NCBI GenBank assembly: GCA_016841965.1
Contig: JAEANN010000044.1
Location: forward strand, 248,001-312,000
Source of the DNA: Candidatus Roseilinea mizusawaensis
GTDB taxonomy: Bacteria > Chloroflexota > Anaerolineae > J036 > Brachytrichaceae
DNA: 64,000 nucleotides
Direction of reading: 5' to 3'
Below the pieces are notes generated by a model. That model was not told where the DNA came from and searched no databases. It saw nothing but the letters and a program-made list of their open reading frames with translations. This document shows positions 25,681 to 33,612 of this stretch, in pieces; position 1 is the stretch's first letter, and each line of letters starts with the position of its first letter. The position numbers and the translations under genes were made by a program.

Positions 25681-27711
25681 TCACGCTCTTTCGCGCAGCT
25701 CCATCATCTCTGATCCCAACTCGTTCAAGCTGAGATGGACGCCTTCGCGCATCAGCGCTTCGCCAACGGCATGTATTGTAACCTGCGCATCGGCCAGTCG
25801 CACATCGTACAGGCAGCCGGCTTTCAACCCGCGCGGGCGGATCACTTTGCTGGCCGGCCCGCCCTGGGCGCGATACACCATCACCACACTGCGCGTTTGA
25901 TCCGGCGACACAGCTTGAATGGCGTCCCATCCCCAGCCTTTGCCCTCCAGGTTGTTGCGCGGGGGAATGAGGTGGATGATTTTGGCGTCCCGAACCAGCG
26001 CACGCAGGCGCTTGTACTCGGCGATTGCGGCGCGCGTCTGGGCCATCTGCTCTTCGTTCCATTCGGTCACGCGCTGCATCAAGATGAGCGGCCCGCCGAA
26101 AATGGCGCTGCGCAAGCTGTAGGGCGTGGGGTCGTCCTGCATGTAGCGCACGCTGTAGCGCGGCGAGAAGGGGTAGGATGCGCCGTACACCCCCTGCCGG
26201 GTGGCATAGGTGGCGATGTTGTCCACGGTGATGGTGGTGTGATACAGCCGGGCCATCTTGTAGGTCAACATGCAGCCGCCGTCTTCGCAGTTCTCCCACA
26301 CCACCTGCGGGCGCAGCCGGCGCACCGTCTCGATCACCCGGTCGATGCCTTCGACCGAGTTGGTGTAATTGTGGTCGTGCGTCGAGCAGGCTGAGCCGCT
26401 CTCGTGGCAGGCTTTGACCATATCCTCGCCGTCTTGCACGAAGTAGTCCACGTGGTAGTCGTCGATGAGACGGACGATCTCGCCGATCAGCCATTCGCGG
26501 CAGGGCGGATGCCCCAGGCACAGCGGCGCAGCGCCAAAGTAATCCTCGTGGCGATGAATCAGCCAGTCGGGATGCTGTTGCGCCACCGGCGCGTTCACGT
26601 TGGCCTGCGCCAGCGGGATGTGCAGGCCGAAGCGCATGCCCAACTCGTGGGCGCGGTCGGCCAGCGGCTTCAGTCCGCGCGGAAACTTTTCAGGGTGCGC
26701 GCGCCACTCGCCGATTTGCGTTGCCCAGCCCAGATCCATCACCACGACCTCGACGCCCAGTTGTGCGCAGCGTTCGATGGCGGCCAGTTGCTGGGCCGCG
26801 TTGATTTCCTGACCATAGCCCCATGAGTTGTACTGTGCCCAGGGATGACGTTCGTCCGGCGCCGGCGGATGCACATGCGCCTCGGCGAACCGCTGTGTGA
26901 TATAGCCGGCTTCGTCCCAGTCGCCCTCGAACACGCCGATGAAAAACGCCGGGACCTCGAACGAGTCTCCCGGTTCGACGCGGTGATGGAGATCGTCGAT
27001 CGCGCCGACGAAGTGGGCGGCTTCGGACGAGGCCCAGGCGCGCAGCCGGCTCTTGCCGTTGAACTCGATGCCGCACACGATGCCGTAGCCGGCGTGCGGC
27101 GCGATGTCGTCCGAGCGCATCGTGTGCCAGTCGCTTTCGCCGTCCCGCGCCGCAAACCAGGCGCAACTGCTGGGGCCGCTGTAGCTCGACGGGAACGATC
27201 CCATGCGAATTTCTGTGGCCGCCCGGCCTGGGATCAGTGGCACATCGTACTGGCTGAAGAAGTCGTTGCGGTAGACCCAACTGAACTGGTTGACGTGAAA
27301 AAGATTCTGGCCGGGTGGCATCGTCAGGTTCAGAATCTCTGCGTCTGTCACGATCAGTGGGGTGTCGCCGCAGTTGTCAACGCTGCCCCAAGTGCGCACA
27401 AAGGGGAAATTGGGCCAGATCTGGAAGTGGCGTGTAAGCCGCATGCCATCGCCTTCGGCCTGGCAGCGCATCACGATCGAGCCGTCGGCGTGTGTCTCCT
27501 GGGTCATGCCGGCGCCATGCCATGTTGCATCCCGTGGGCCAATGCGCGCACGGGGCGCGTGCGAGGGCTGGAGGGCCGGCCGGCCACGCACGGGGTCGAT
27601 CACCTGCCACCACAACTGGCCTGCGACTTCGCGCACCGAACAAATGATGCTGTCGTTGCCGATGTGCCAACTGGCAGGGTGCAAATCCACAGTGCTGTGG
27701 GCCACATGCAT
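25681..27711 (-). CDS. GH36-like alpha-galactosidase family glycoside hydrolase
   Basis: 676 residues, with no signal peptide. An N-terminal beta-sandwich of about 290 residues leads into a TIM barrel with VVMDLGWATQIGEW, GLHIPLAQAN, DYFVQDGEDM and VWENCEDGGCMLTY. By analogy with GH36, the Asp of VQDGED is the nucleophile and an acidic residue in ENCEDGG is the acid/base; that assignment is inference. ATG 27711 is chosen over a GTG at 27720 because GGGAGG lies 8 nt upstream. It probably hydrolyses the glycoside imported by the adjacent transporter inside the cell. Confidence 0.87.
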   Translation of the reverse strand: MHVAHSTVDLHPASWHIGNDSIICSVREVAGQLWWQVIDPVRGRPALQPSHAPRARIGPRDATWHGAGMTQETHADGSIVMRCQAEGDGMRLTRHFQIWPNFPFVRTWGSVDNCGDTPLIVTDAEILNLTMPPGQNLFHVNQFSWVYRNDFFSQYDVPLIPGRAATEIRMGSFPSSYSGPSSCAWFAARDGESDWHTMRSDDIAPHAGYGIVCGIEFNGKSRLRAWASSEAAHFVGAIDDLHHRVEPGDSFEVPAFFIGVFEGDWDEAGYITQRFAEAHVHPPAPDERHPWAQYNSWGYGQEINAAQQLAAIERCAQLGVEVVVMDLGWATQIGEWRAHPEKFPRGLKPLADRAHELGMRFGLHIPLAQANVNAPVAQQHPDWLIHRHEDYFGAAPLCLGHPPCREWLIGEIVRLIDDYHVDYFVQDGEDMVKACHESGSACSTHDHNYTNSVEGIDRVIETVRRLRPQVVWENCEDGGCMLTYKMARLYHTTITVDNIATYATRQGVYGASYPFSPRYSVRYMQDDPTPYSLRSAIFGGPLILMQRVTEWNEEQMAQTRAAIAEYKRLRALVRDAKIIHLIPPRNNLEGKGWGWDAIQAVSPDQTRSVVMVYRAQGGPASKVIRPRGLKAGCLYDVRLADAQVTIHAVGEALMREGVHLSLNELGSEMMELRERA

Positions 27712-27980
27712 ATCTGACACCTCCCGGTGATCGTTCGCGCGCAGTGTCTTTTGGTTGAGGGCGGCCTGCCGGGGCAGTGTCGGCTGCGTGGTGCATGCCG
27801 CCGAGTCTGGATTCGATTATAGAGGCGCGCGAGGAGTTGCCCCACACATCTGCGCGATGCCTCTGCGCCTTTCGTCCCTTAACATTGCGCTGCCGCCTGT
27901 TAGACTGCGCTCAATCAGCCACCTGGTGTAGCGGGAGTTTTCAGAGACATGGCATCGAGCACCGCGTCGACGCCGTGTTG

Positions 27981-28025
27981 GCCGGCCTTGGATTGGCCGG
28001 CCTTGGATTGGCCGGCCTTGGATTG
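27981..28025. repeat. 15-bp tandem repeat, three units
   Basis: GCCGGCCTTGGATTG is repeated three times exactly, with partial units on each side. It lies in the 399-bp gap between the glutathione peroxidase and GH36-like genes. The rest of that gap holds the peroxidase terminator and no supported gene. Confidence 0.95.
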
Positions 28026-28061
28026 GCCAGGGTCGAGCCAGACTGGGCTGTCGCTTGGCAG

Positions 28062-28089
28062 CAAAAAGGGCGACCATATCGGTCGCCCT
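28062..28089 (-). terminator. Intrinsic terminator after glutathione peroxidase
   Basis: On the minus strand AGGGCGACC and GGTCGCCCT form a perfect 9-bp stem (28089-28081 with 28075-28067) with a 5-nt loop, followed by a T-run (28067-28063). Confidence 0.9.
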
Positions 28090-28110
28090 GGCTTTCAACT
28101 CAACCGATTG

Positions 28111-28593
28111 CTAGCGGCCCAACTCGCGCTCAACTGTGGCCACCAGCTCCGGCGCGTCCGGCGCCACTTTAGATTTAAAGCGCCCGACGACATGCCCGTT
28201 CTTGCCAACCACGAACTTCTCAAAGTTCCAGGAGATGTCGCCGGCCGGCTCGGCCTGCGTCAGAATACTGTATAACGGCGAGCGGTTCGGCCCGTTCACC
28301 TCGATCTTCTCGAAGATGGGGAATGTCACGTCGTATTTGGTCGAGCAGAAGTCCAGAATCTCCTGCATCGTGCCGGGTTCTTGTGCTCCAAACTGGTTGC
28401 AAGGGAATCCCAGCACCTCGAACCCCTGGTCCTTGTACTTACGATACAGCGCTTCCAGCCCGGTGTACTGAGGTGTATACCCACACTTCGACGCCACGTT
28501 CACGATCAAAAGCACGCGACCCTGATAGTTGCTCAACGGCTGCTCAGCGCCGCTGGCAGTTTTCACCGAAACAGTATAGATTGATTGAGTCAT
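28111..28593 (-). CDS. Glutathione peroxidase family (BtuE-like) thiol peroxidase
   Basis: 160 residues with a thioredoxin fold. The peroxidatic Cys is in NVASKCGYTPQY, the conserved Gln in CNQFGAQEPG and the Trp in ISWNFEKFVV. As a Cys enzyme, with no in-frame TGA, it probably uses thioredoxin. The resolving Cys may be in GFPCNQF. ATG 28593 is chosen; ATGs at 28605 and 28629 are also in frame. It reduces hydroperoxides. Confidence 0.94.
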   Translation of the reverse strand: MTQSIYTVSVKTASGAEQPLSNYQGRVLLIVNVASKCGYTPQYTGLEALYRKYKDQGFEVLGFPCNQFGAQEPGTMQEILDFCSTKYDVTFPIFEKIEVNGPNRSPLYSILTQAEPAGDISWNFEKFVVGKNGHVVGRFKSKVAPDAPELVATVERELGR

Positions 28594-28737
28594 GGCTTGT
28601 TGCATCTCCGTTTGTGTTGATTCGATCATGCTTAGATGAGCGAGTAATGAGCCGGCGTTTAAACTCTAATCTTGATCTAGCTTGCTCAGGCGCATCGCAC
28701 TCAATGCTGCGGCGTGGTGCGTACGTGCGTGGCGATA

Positions 28738-28770
28738 TAAACGCGCCAGGGCTGAACAGCTCTGGCGCGT
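28738..28770 (-). terminator. Terminator-like hairpin downstream of the 88-residue gene
   Basis: A 13-bp stem with one mismatch or G-T pair (28770-28758 with 28753-28741) is followed by TTTATA on the minus strand. The T-run is weak. Confidence 0.55.
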
Positions 28771-28842
28771 TGCAGCCGCTGCGCAATCCGGCGGCTGTGA
28801 GTGACGGTGTGTGCGCTGCTATGGGCGCTATGGCAATGGGCA

Positions 28843-29109
28843 CTATGGAATGATGATGGCCAGCACAACCATGACTGCAAGCAGAATGCCGGCCAGAATG
28901 CCGGTGCGCCTCAGGTCGCCCAATACCGCACCATACTCGCGCTGCCAGTTGATTGTTTTGGCCGGTGTATCAGAACTGGTGTCGATGCTGGGGGCCGGCT
29001 TTGCTGCGGCGGCATTTGCCGATGCAGCGCGCGTTGGGGATGCCTGGGGCGTAATAAATGCCTCTGGCGGCAGGTTCGGTGTACGCTGACGGCGTGGTTT
29101 CTTTGACAT
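28843..29109 (-). CDS. Small tail-anchored membrane protein, unknown function
   Basis: 88 residues. The first 65 are polar, basic at the start (MSKKPRRQR) and rich in Ala, Pro and Thr. A single hydrophobic segment (TGILAGILLAVMVVLAIIIP) closes the protein. The topology implies a cytoplasmic domain held by a C-terminal anchor. I do not recognise a family. It sits between the peroxidase and the DAO-family oxidase on the same strand. Confidence 0.6.
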   Translation of the reverse strand: MSKKPRRQRTPNLPPEAFITPQASPTRAASANAAAAKPAPSIDTSSDTPAKTINWQREYGAVLGDLRRTGILAGILLAVMVVLAIIIP

Positions 29110-29154
29110 CTCAGACTCCCGATCAGGATAAAACGTTTTTGGGCGCGGGCCAGG

Positions 29155-30549
29155 CTATGCGCGCCGGATTGCGCGGTTGCCCAACCCCTGCCGCTCGTCG
29201 AGTGTGTCGCGCGCGCGTAACAGGCTCAGCACACTGTTCACCAAAGGCGCGCGCGCCGGCTCGGGCGGCAGCGGAATTGTAGCGCGTTTGACGAAAAATA
29301 CATCTGTCAAATCAGTCTTGCGCTCCAGCAGCAGATCACTCAGTGTGCGGCCGTTCAAGTGCGACAGGGCAGAATTGTGCTCCAGGTTTCCCAGGCTGTA
29401 CACAATGTGCGGGTTGTTGCCGAGCATGCCCAGCGCCGGCGCCAGATCGGCGGTGGCCGACACAACCCAGCTCCAGCGCTGCGAGATGGCAATGCCGCGC
29501 AACGATGGAAAGGTCTGATCGATAAAGATAGCCAAGTCCTCGAATGCTTGCGTGTCGTGGTTGATGGCGGTCTGGTTTCCTGGGAAGTAGCGTGCGTTAC
29601 CGCCGGTAACCAGCAGCCGATTATCGCTGGTCAGCCGATAGTAGTGGGGGAGCAGCCGCGCATCTGACAGCGCCTGGCGCGCTTGCCAGCCGAGGCTGCT
29701 CAATTGGGCCGGTGTCAGCGGCTCGGTGAGCACAGCATAGGTGTGCAGCGGACATTGCCTGGCGCGCAGGGCGGCAAATTGCGCCGAGTAGGCGTTGGTC
29801 GCGATCACACAGCGATCAGACTCAACAGCCCCGCGCGGGGTTTGCGCTCTGATCACGCGGCCGCTACGTGTCGGGTCGAACTGCAGATTGATCGCGGGGC
29901 TATGCTCGTAAATCTCGACGCCCCTGGCGATGGCAATGCGTTTGAACTCACGCACCAGTCGCGCCGGGTTGATCAGGCCGGCCTGCGACTCGCGCAGGGC
30001 GCCGACATAGGTGGGCGAATCGATCTGATCGCGCACTGCTCTGGCCGGAAGCCACTCGACGCCCTCGATATCTAGCCGGCGCGCCAGCGCAACCTCTTGT
30101 TGTGCGCGCTTGCTCTCGGTCGGCGTGCGCGCCACGCACAAGTAGTCGCACGCCTCATAGTTGCAGTCAAGCCGGCGTCGTTCGATAGTCTCGACCAGGT
30201 AAGCGCACGCGCGCTCTGCATAGCGTCGTGCCTCGCGCGCCTGCTGCGCGCCGAACCGGGTCGTGGCCAAGCTGAGCGATGGGCTGACCAGCGGAACAAT
30301 GAAGCCAACGCTGCGGCCGCTTGCGCCGTAGCCAGTGACTTCGGATTCGAGCAGAACGATGCGCAGGCTGGGTTCGGCAAGCTTGACGTGGTAGGCAGCG
30401 GAAATGCCGGTCAGACCACCGCCGATGACCAAAACATCGGCGCGCACCACGCCTTCCAAGGCGGGGCTTTCGACATAGCCGGCTGTAGCCTGTTCCAACC
30501 AGAACGATCTGGCGCGGTAGTCTGCGAAAGTGCCGGCGAGCGTGCGCAT
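29155..30549 (-). CDS. FAD-dependent oxidoreductase, DAO family
   Basis: 464 residues. The FAD-binding Rossmann motif is VLVIGGGLTGISAAYH, followed by LLESEVTGYGASGRS, a typical DAO-family loop. A second FAD contact is seen near SQRWSWVVSATADLAPALG at the C-terminal side. The family includes amino acid and gamma-glutamylputrescine oxidases. The start codon lies 3 nt after the methyltransferase stop, so the two are cotranscribed. The substrate is unknown, most likely an amine or amino acid. Confidence 0.87.
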   Translation of the reverse strand: MRTLAGTFADYRARSFWLEQATAGYVESPALEGVVRADVLVIGGGLTGISAAYHVKLAEPSLRIVLLESEVTGYGASGRSVGFIVPLVSPSLSLATTRFGAQQAREARRYAERACAYLVETIERRRLDCNYEACDYLCVARTPTESKRAQQEVALARRLDIEGVEWLPARAVRDQIDSPTYVGALRESQAGLINPARLVREFKRIAIARGVEIYEHSPAINLQFDPTRSGRVIRAQTPRGAVESDRCVIATNAYSAQFAALRARQCPLHTYAVLTEPLTPAQLSSLGWQARQALSDARLLPHYYRLTSDNRLLVTGGNARYFPGNQTAINHDTQAFEDLAIFIDQTFPSLRGIAISQRWSWVVSATADLAPALGMLGNNPHIVYSLGNLEHNSALSHLNGRTLSDLLLERKTDLTDVFFVKRATIPLPPEPARAPLVNSVLSLLRARDTLDERQGLGNRAIRRA

Positions 30550-30552
30550 ACG

Positions 30553-31368
30553 TCAGTCGAGCTTGGCCCCAATGGCAAACACCTCGCGCTCGAAGAACCA
30601 GGCAAAGGGGATCCAGTTGAAGGCGATATGTCGCAGCATCGACATCAGCGTGCTTTCGGCGCGATGCTGAGGCGGCGTGTCCAGCCACACTTTGACTCGG
30701 CTGAACCCATTCTTGCTGAGCACGCGCCGCAAACGGAGGATATCTTGCTCATTGACATGCACTTCTGTGTTGATGGTCACGTTGAGCGCGCGGGGGTTGG
30801 CCGGATAACGGTCGCCCTGGCCCATCAGCCGGCGCACCTGTCGCACGATTGGGTATGCGTACACGTCATACCAGCGATTGGGCGCGGTGTGTATCACAAC
30901 TTGTCCGCCGGGTTTCAGGGTGCGGCGCACTTCACCCAGACAGATGTCCAGCTCCCAGGGGTGCAGATGCTCGACAACATCGAATAGCAGCACCCGGTCG
31001 AACACGTTGTCACGAAAGGGCAGCCGCTTGGCATCGCTCTGTGCCAGGCCATGCGCGCCGGCACTCGGCTCGCGTTCCATGATCCGGCGCGATAGTGTCA
31101 CTGCGGCCCATGAGTAATCGATGCCGAAGGAATGCGCCCCAAGTCGCGCCACGTGGCGGACGATCTCGCCACGCCCACAGCCCAGATCCAGCACCCGCAT
31201 CCCGCGCTCGACATCGGCAAACTCGAAAGCCTGCTTCAGGCGGCGCGATAGATGCTCACCCTCGCTCTGGATGAATTCTTCGTAGCCCTCGCAGGCGGTC
31301 AGAAAATATGCTTCGTCGTATCGATCCGGGGGAATCGGTGTTTGCTGTGGCGCCTGTTGATTCGTCAT
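30553..31368 (-). CDS. Class I SAM-dependent methyltransferase
   Basis: 271 residues. Motif I is VLDLGCGRGE, the acidic residue is in SFGIDYS, and motif IV-like DVVEHLHPWE and the post-motif LKPGGQVVIHTAPN are present. The C-terminal third (TINTEVHVNEQDILRL, IPFAWFFEREVF) is specific and may bind a lipid or glycan acceptor. It is cotranscribed with the downstream DAO-family gene. A GATAAT box lies 11 nt before the ATG. Confidence 0.87.
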   Translation of the reverse strand: MTNQQAPQQTPIPPDRYDEAYFLTACEGYEEFIQSEGEHLSRRLKQAFEFADVERGMRVLDLGCGRGEIVRHVARLGAHSFGIDYSWAAVTLSRRIMEREPSAGAHGLAQSDAKRLPFRDNVFDRVLLFDVVEHLHPWELDICLGEVRRTLKPGGQVVIHTAPNRWYDVYAYPIVRQVRRLMGQGDRYPANPRALNVTINTEVHVNEQDILRLRRVLSKNGFSRVKVWLDTPPQHRAESTLMSMLRHIAFNWIPFAWFFEREVFAIGAKLD

Positions 31369-31439
31369 CGGGGCACAATATTATCAGACCCAGCCCGTGC
31401 AAGCGCACCGTCAGGCGCCAGTGGTTTTCTGTCTGCAAC

Positions 31440-33125
31440 CTATTGGGGCTGCGCAGTGGCTTCGCTCGCCAGAATCTGTTTCACGTTGACATACCACTCG
31501 CTAATCGTGCGCAACCTGTCGCTGGGATATACCAACGGCGGAATTTGAACCCGCTTCACTCGCGTGGAAATCGCGTACTGGTAGGTGGGATAGTACAGTG
31601 GAATGGCCGGCATCTCTTCGGCAAAGAGCGCCTGGAAGCGCCGATAGTATTCAAAGCGTGTGGCGCGGTCGCTGGTCAGGCGCGCTTTCTCCAGCCATTC
31701 GCTGGCGTCAGCATTGTCGAAGCCGGTGTAGTTCTGACCGGGCGGCACGATCTGACTGCGATGCCAGATGGGGTAGGGATCGGGATCGCCGTCAACCAAG
31801 CTTTCCACCAGAGCTACTTGAAATTGTCTGGGCGACAGAAAATCGCGCACCAGGTTGCGCACCGGCTGTACACTGACCTGCACACCCAGGTCGCGCCACT
31901 GACGGGCCACCGCTTCTGCCAGGGTGCGGCGGGTGAGGTCATCCTGTGTCAGCAGCGTGAAAGCGATCGGTTCTCCATTCTTCTGCCACACCGAGATGTT
32001 CGAGGGGGCCACGGTCGCTAACTCGTAGCCGGCGCTCCGCAAATACTGAACGGCGCGCTCTGGGTCGTATGGATACGATGTGACGCCGGCATCGTAGGCC
32101 CATGTGCCGGGAATGAACGGCGTGTTCGCAACAACACCCTGTCCCCCCAGCACGTCGCGCACAAGTTGTTCACGGTCGAGCGCGTGTATCAACGCCAGCC
32201 TGACCGATTTGTCGGCCAGCGCAATCGCCCCGCTGTCTGGCCGCAGATTGATGAACAGGGCTGCATAGCGCGACTTTGTGGCGCTGTAGATCGTCAGGTT
32301 CGGAATTGCTTCTGCACGTTTGACCAGTGATAGCGGCAGATTGCCCATGCCGTCGATATCGCCGGCGCGCAAAGCCTCAAAAACCGCCTGCGCGTTGGGG
32401 TAGTAGCGGAAGACCAACCGAGATAATTTTGGCTTTGGGCCGTAGTAGTTGTTGTTTGGTTCGAGCGCGATCGCGGCGACCCGACTGTTGGACGTGTTTA
32501 CCTCGGCCACGCGCCATGGGCCATTCCCAACCGGCTGTAAGTTGAAAGGCAACTGGTTCAGATTAGCCGACGAAGTGCCGGAAAGCACATGTTGCGGCAG
32601 CAGCCCGATGGTGGTGAAATCGAGAAAAGGCGCCAACGGCTGAGTCAACTGGAATTGCACGGTGGAGGCATCTACCTTGATGACAGTGACGCTCTGCCAC
32701 AGCGCGCTGATATCTGGCCGGCCTGGATAGTCCGGGTTTTGTAGTAGGCGCGTGGTAAACAGAACGTCGTCTGCGGTGATGGGCTGCCCATCCTGCCAGC
32801 GCGCGTCCTGGCGCAGCTTGAAGGTGTATGTGATCCCGTCAGCAGAGATCTCCCAACTGGACGCGAGTTCTGGCACGACCTCGCCGGTTTCATTGAGCCG
32901 AGTCAGCCCCACAAAGACCAGGCTGCACAGATCGCGATCCTCGTCGTGCAACTGGCAGAGCAAAGGATTGATGTACTGCGGCGCCCCAGCCACGCCCTCG
33001 ATGTACGTGCCGCCGACATCCGGCACCGTTACAGTGCTACGCGGGACGAGAAGTTGGGAGACGACGAACCCGACAGCTACTACTCCTATGGCGATCAGGA
33101 GCAGCGGCAGACGAAACGAGCGCAT
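31440..33125 (-). CDS. Peptide/nickel-type ABC transporter substrate-binding protein (family 5)
   Basis: 561 residues. An uncleaved-looking N-terminal hydrophobic anchor (LPLLLIAIGVVAVGFVVS) carries a family-5 solute-binding domain (LNETGEVVPELASSWEIS, LRQDARWQDGQPITADDV, LIHALDREQLV). No lipobox Cys is seen, so it is probably held by its transmembrane segment. No permease or ATPase gene is adjacent. The ligand may be a peptide. Confidence 0.9.
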   Translation of the reverse strand: MRSFRLPLLLIAIGVVAVGFVVSQLLVPRSTVTVPDVGGTYIEGVAGAPQYINPLLCQLHDEDRDLCSLVFVGLTRLNETGEVVPELASSWEISADGITYTFKLRQDARWQDGQPITADDVLFTTRLLQNPDYPGRPDISALWQSVTVIKVDASTVQFQLTQPLAPFLDFTTIGLLPQHVLSGTSSANLNQLPFNLQPVGNGPWRVAEVNTSNSRVAAIALEPNNNYYGPKPKLSRLVFRYYPNAQAVFEALRAGDIDGMGNLPLSLVKRAEAIPNLTIYSATKSRYAALFINLRPDSGAIALADKSVRLALIHALDREQLVRDVLGGQGVVANTPFIPGTWAYDAGVTSYPYDPERAVQYLRSAGYELATVAPSNISVWQKNGEPIAFTLLTQDDLTRRTLAEAVARQWRDLGVQVSVQPVRNLVRDFLSPRQFQVALVESLVDGDPDPYPIWHRSQIVPPGQNYTGFDNADASEWLEKARLTSDRATRFEYYRRFQALFAEEMPAIPLYYPTYQYAISTRVKRVQIPPLVYPSDRLRTISEWYVNVKQILASEATAQPQ

Positions 33126-33205
33126 CTCGATTTACGATTCCCTGATTGACGATTGATGGACGAGTGTGGCGTTTTCTTCGCAATCGGCAATCAGCTAAGC
33201 GTCAA

Positions 33206-33436
33206 TCATCGTGGGGCAGACAGGATGACGTTGAAGATGGCGAGGACGAAAAAAGCAATGGCCAGGAAAACAGTGATCGTGAACAGCAGCTTGTCTACGC
33301 CACGCCGGGTCTGGTAGACACTCTGAGCGCCGCCGAACACGCCGCCAAGCTCCTCACCTTTGCTTTGCAACAGCACCACCGCCACCAATGCGACCGCCAG
33401 CAGAATCTGGGCGATGCCGAGAAATACATTAAGCAT
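33206..33436 (-). CDS. secG: Protein translocase subunit SecG
   Basis: 76 residues, the usual size. Two transmembrane segments (FLGIAQILLAVALVAVVLLQ and LLFTITVFLAIAFFVLAIF) flank the conserved cytoplasmic GEELGGVFGGAQS. SecG assists SecYE-mediated protein export. ATG 33436 lies exactly 7 nt after a TATAAT box on the minus strand and no Shine-Dalgarno is present, so the mRNA is probably leaderless. It is divergent from dnaG. Confidence 0.95.
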   Translation of the reverse strand: MLNVFLGIAQILLAVALVAVVLLQSKGEELGGVFGGAQSVYQTRRGVDKLLFTITVFLAIAFFVLAIFNVILSAPR

Positions 33437-33443
33437 GGGCGCG

Positions 33444-33449
33444 ATTATA
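33444..33449 (-). promoter_or_regulatory. -10 box of secG, 7 nt from ATG
   Basis: TATAAT on the minus strand. An ATGACA at 33470-33465 could be its -35, with a 15-nt spacer. The 7-nt distance to the ATG implies leaderless transcription. Confidence 0.6.
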
Positions 33450-33599
33450 GCGCAGCCAACGACTGTCATCGACGCATTTTCTAACTGCATGCAAGGGCAA
33501 GCGCAGCCTTCAAGTTGTGCTGCCGCCACGCCATTCCAGCAGAGGCTAGACGCAGGCAAGCAGGTCTGAGGTGAAGTGGCCGGCCCATATCGAGCAATC

Positions 33600-33605
33600 T
33601 ATAAT
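33600..33605 (+). promoter_or_regulatory. -10 box of dnaG, 7 nt from ATG
   Basis: Perfect TATAAT followed by exactly 7 nt and ATG 33613. No Shine-Dalgarno site fits between, and no good -35 is visible. Confidence 0.55.
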
Positions 33606-33612
33606 CATTTGC

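Noticed and set aside
17072-27711. Integrated genomic island with attachment sites
   Set aside because: No integrase, tRNA junction or direct repeats at the borders were found, and base composition looks like the rest of the window.
33143-33208. 9-bp inverted repeat between secG and the peptide-binding protein gene
   Set aside because: TGATTGACG and CGTCAATCA pair, but the stem is short with a 48-nt loop and no T-run, so no function is claimed.
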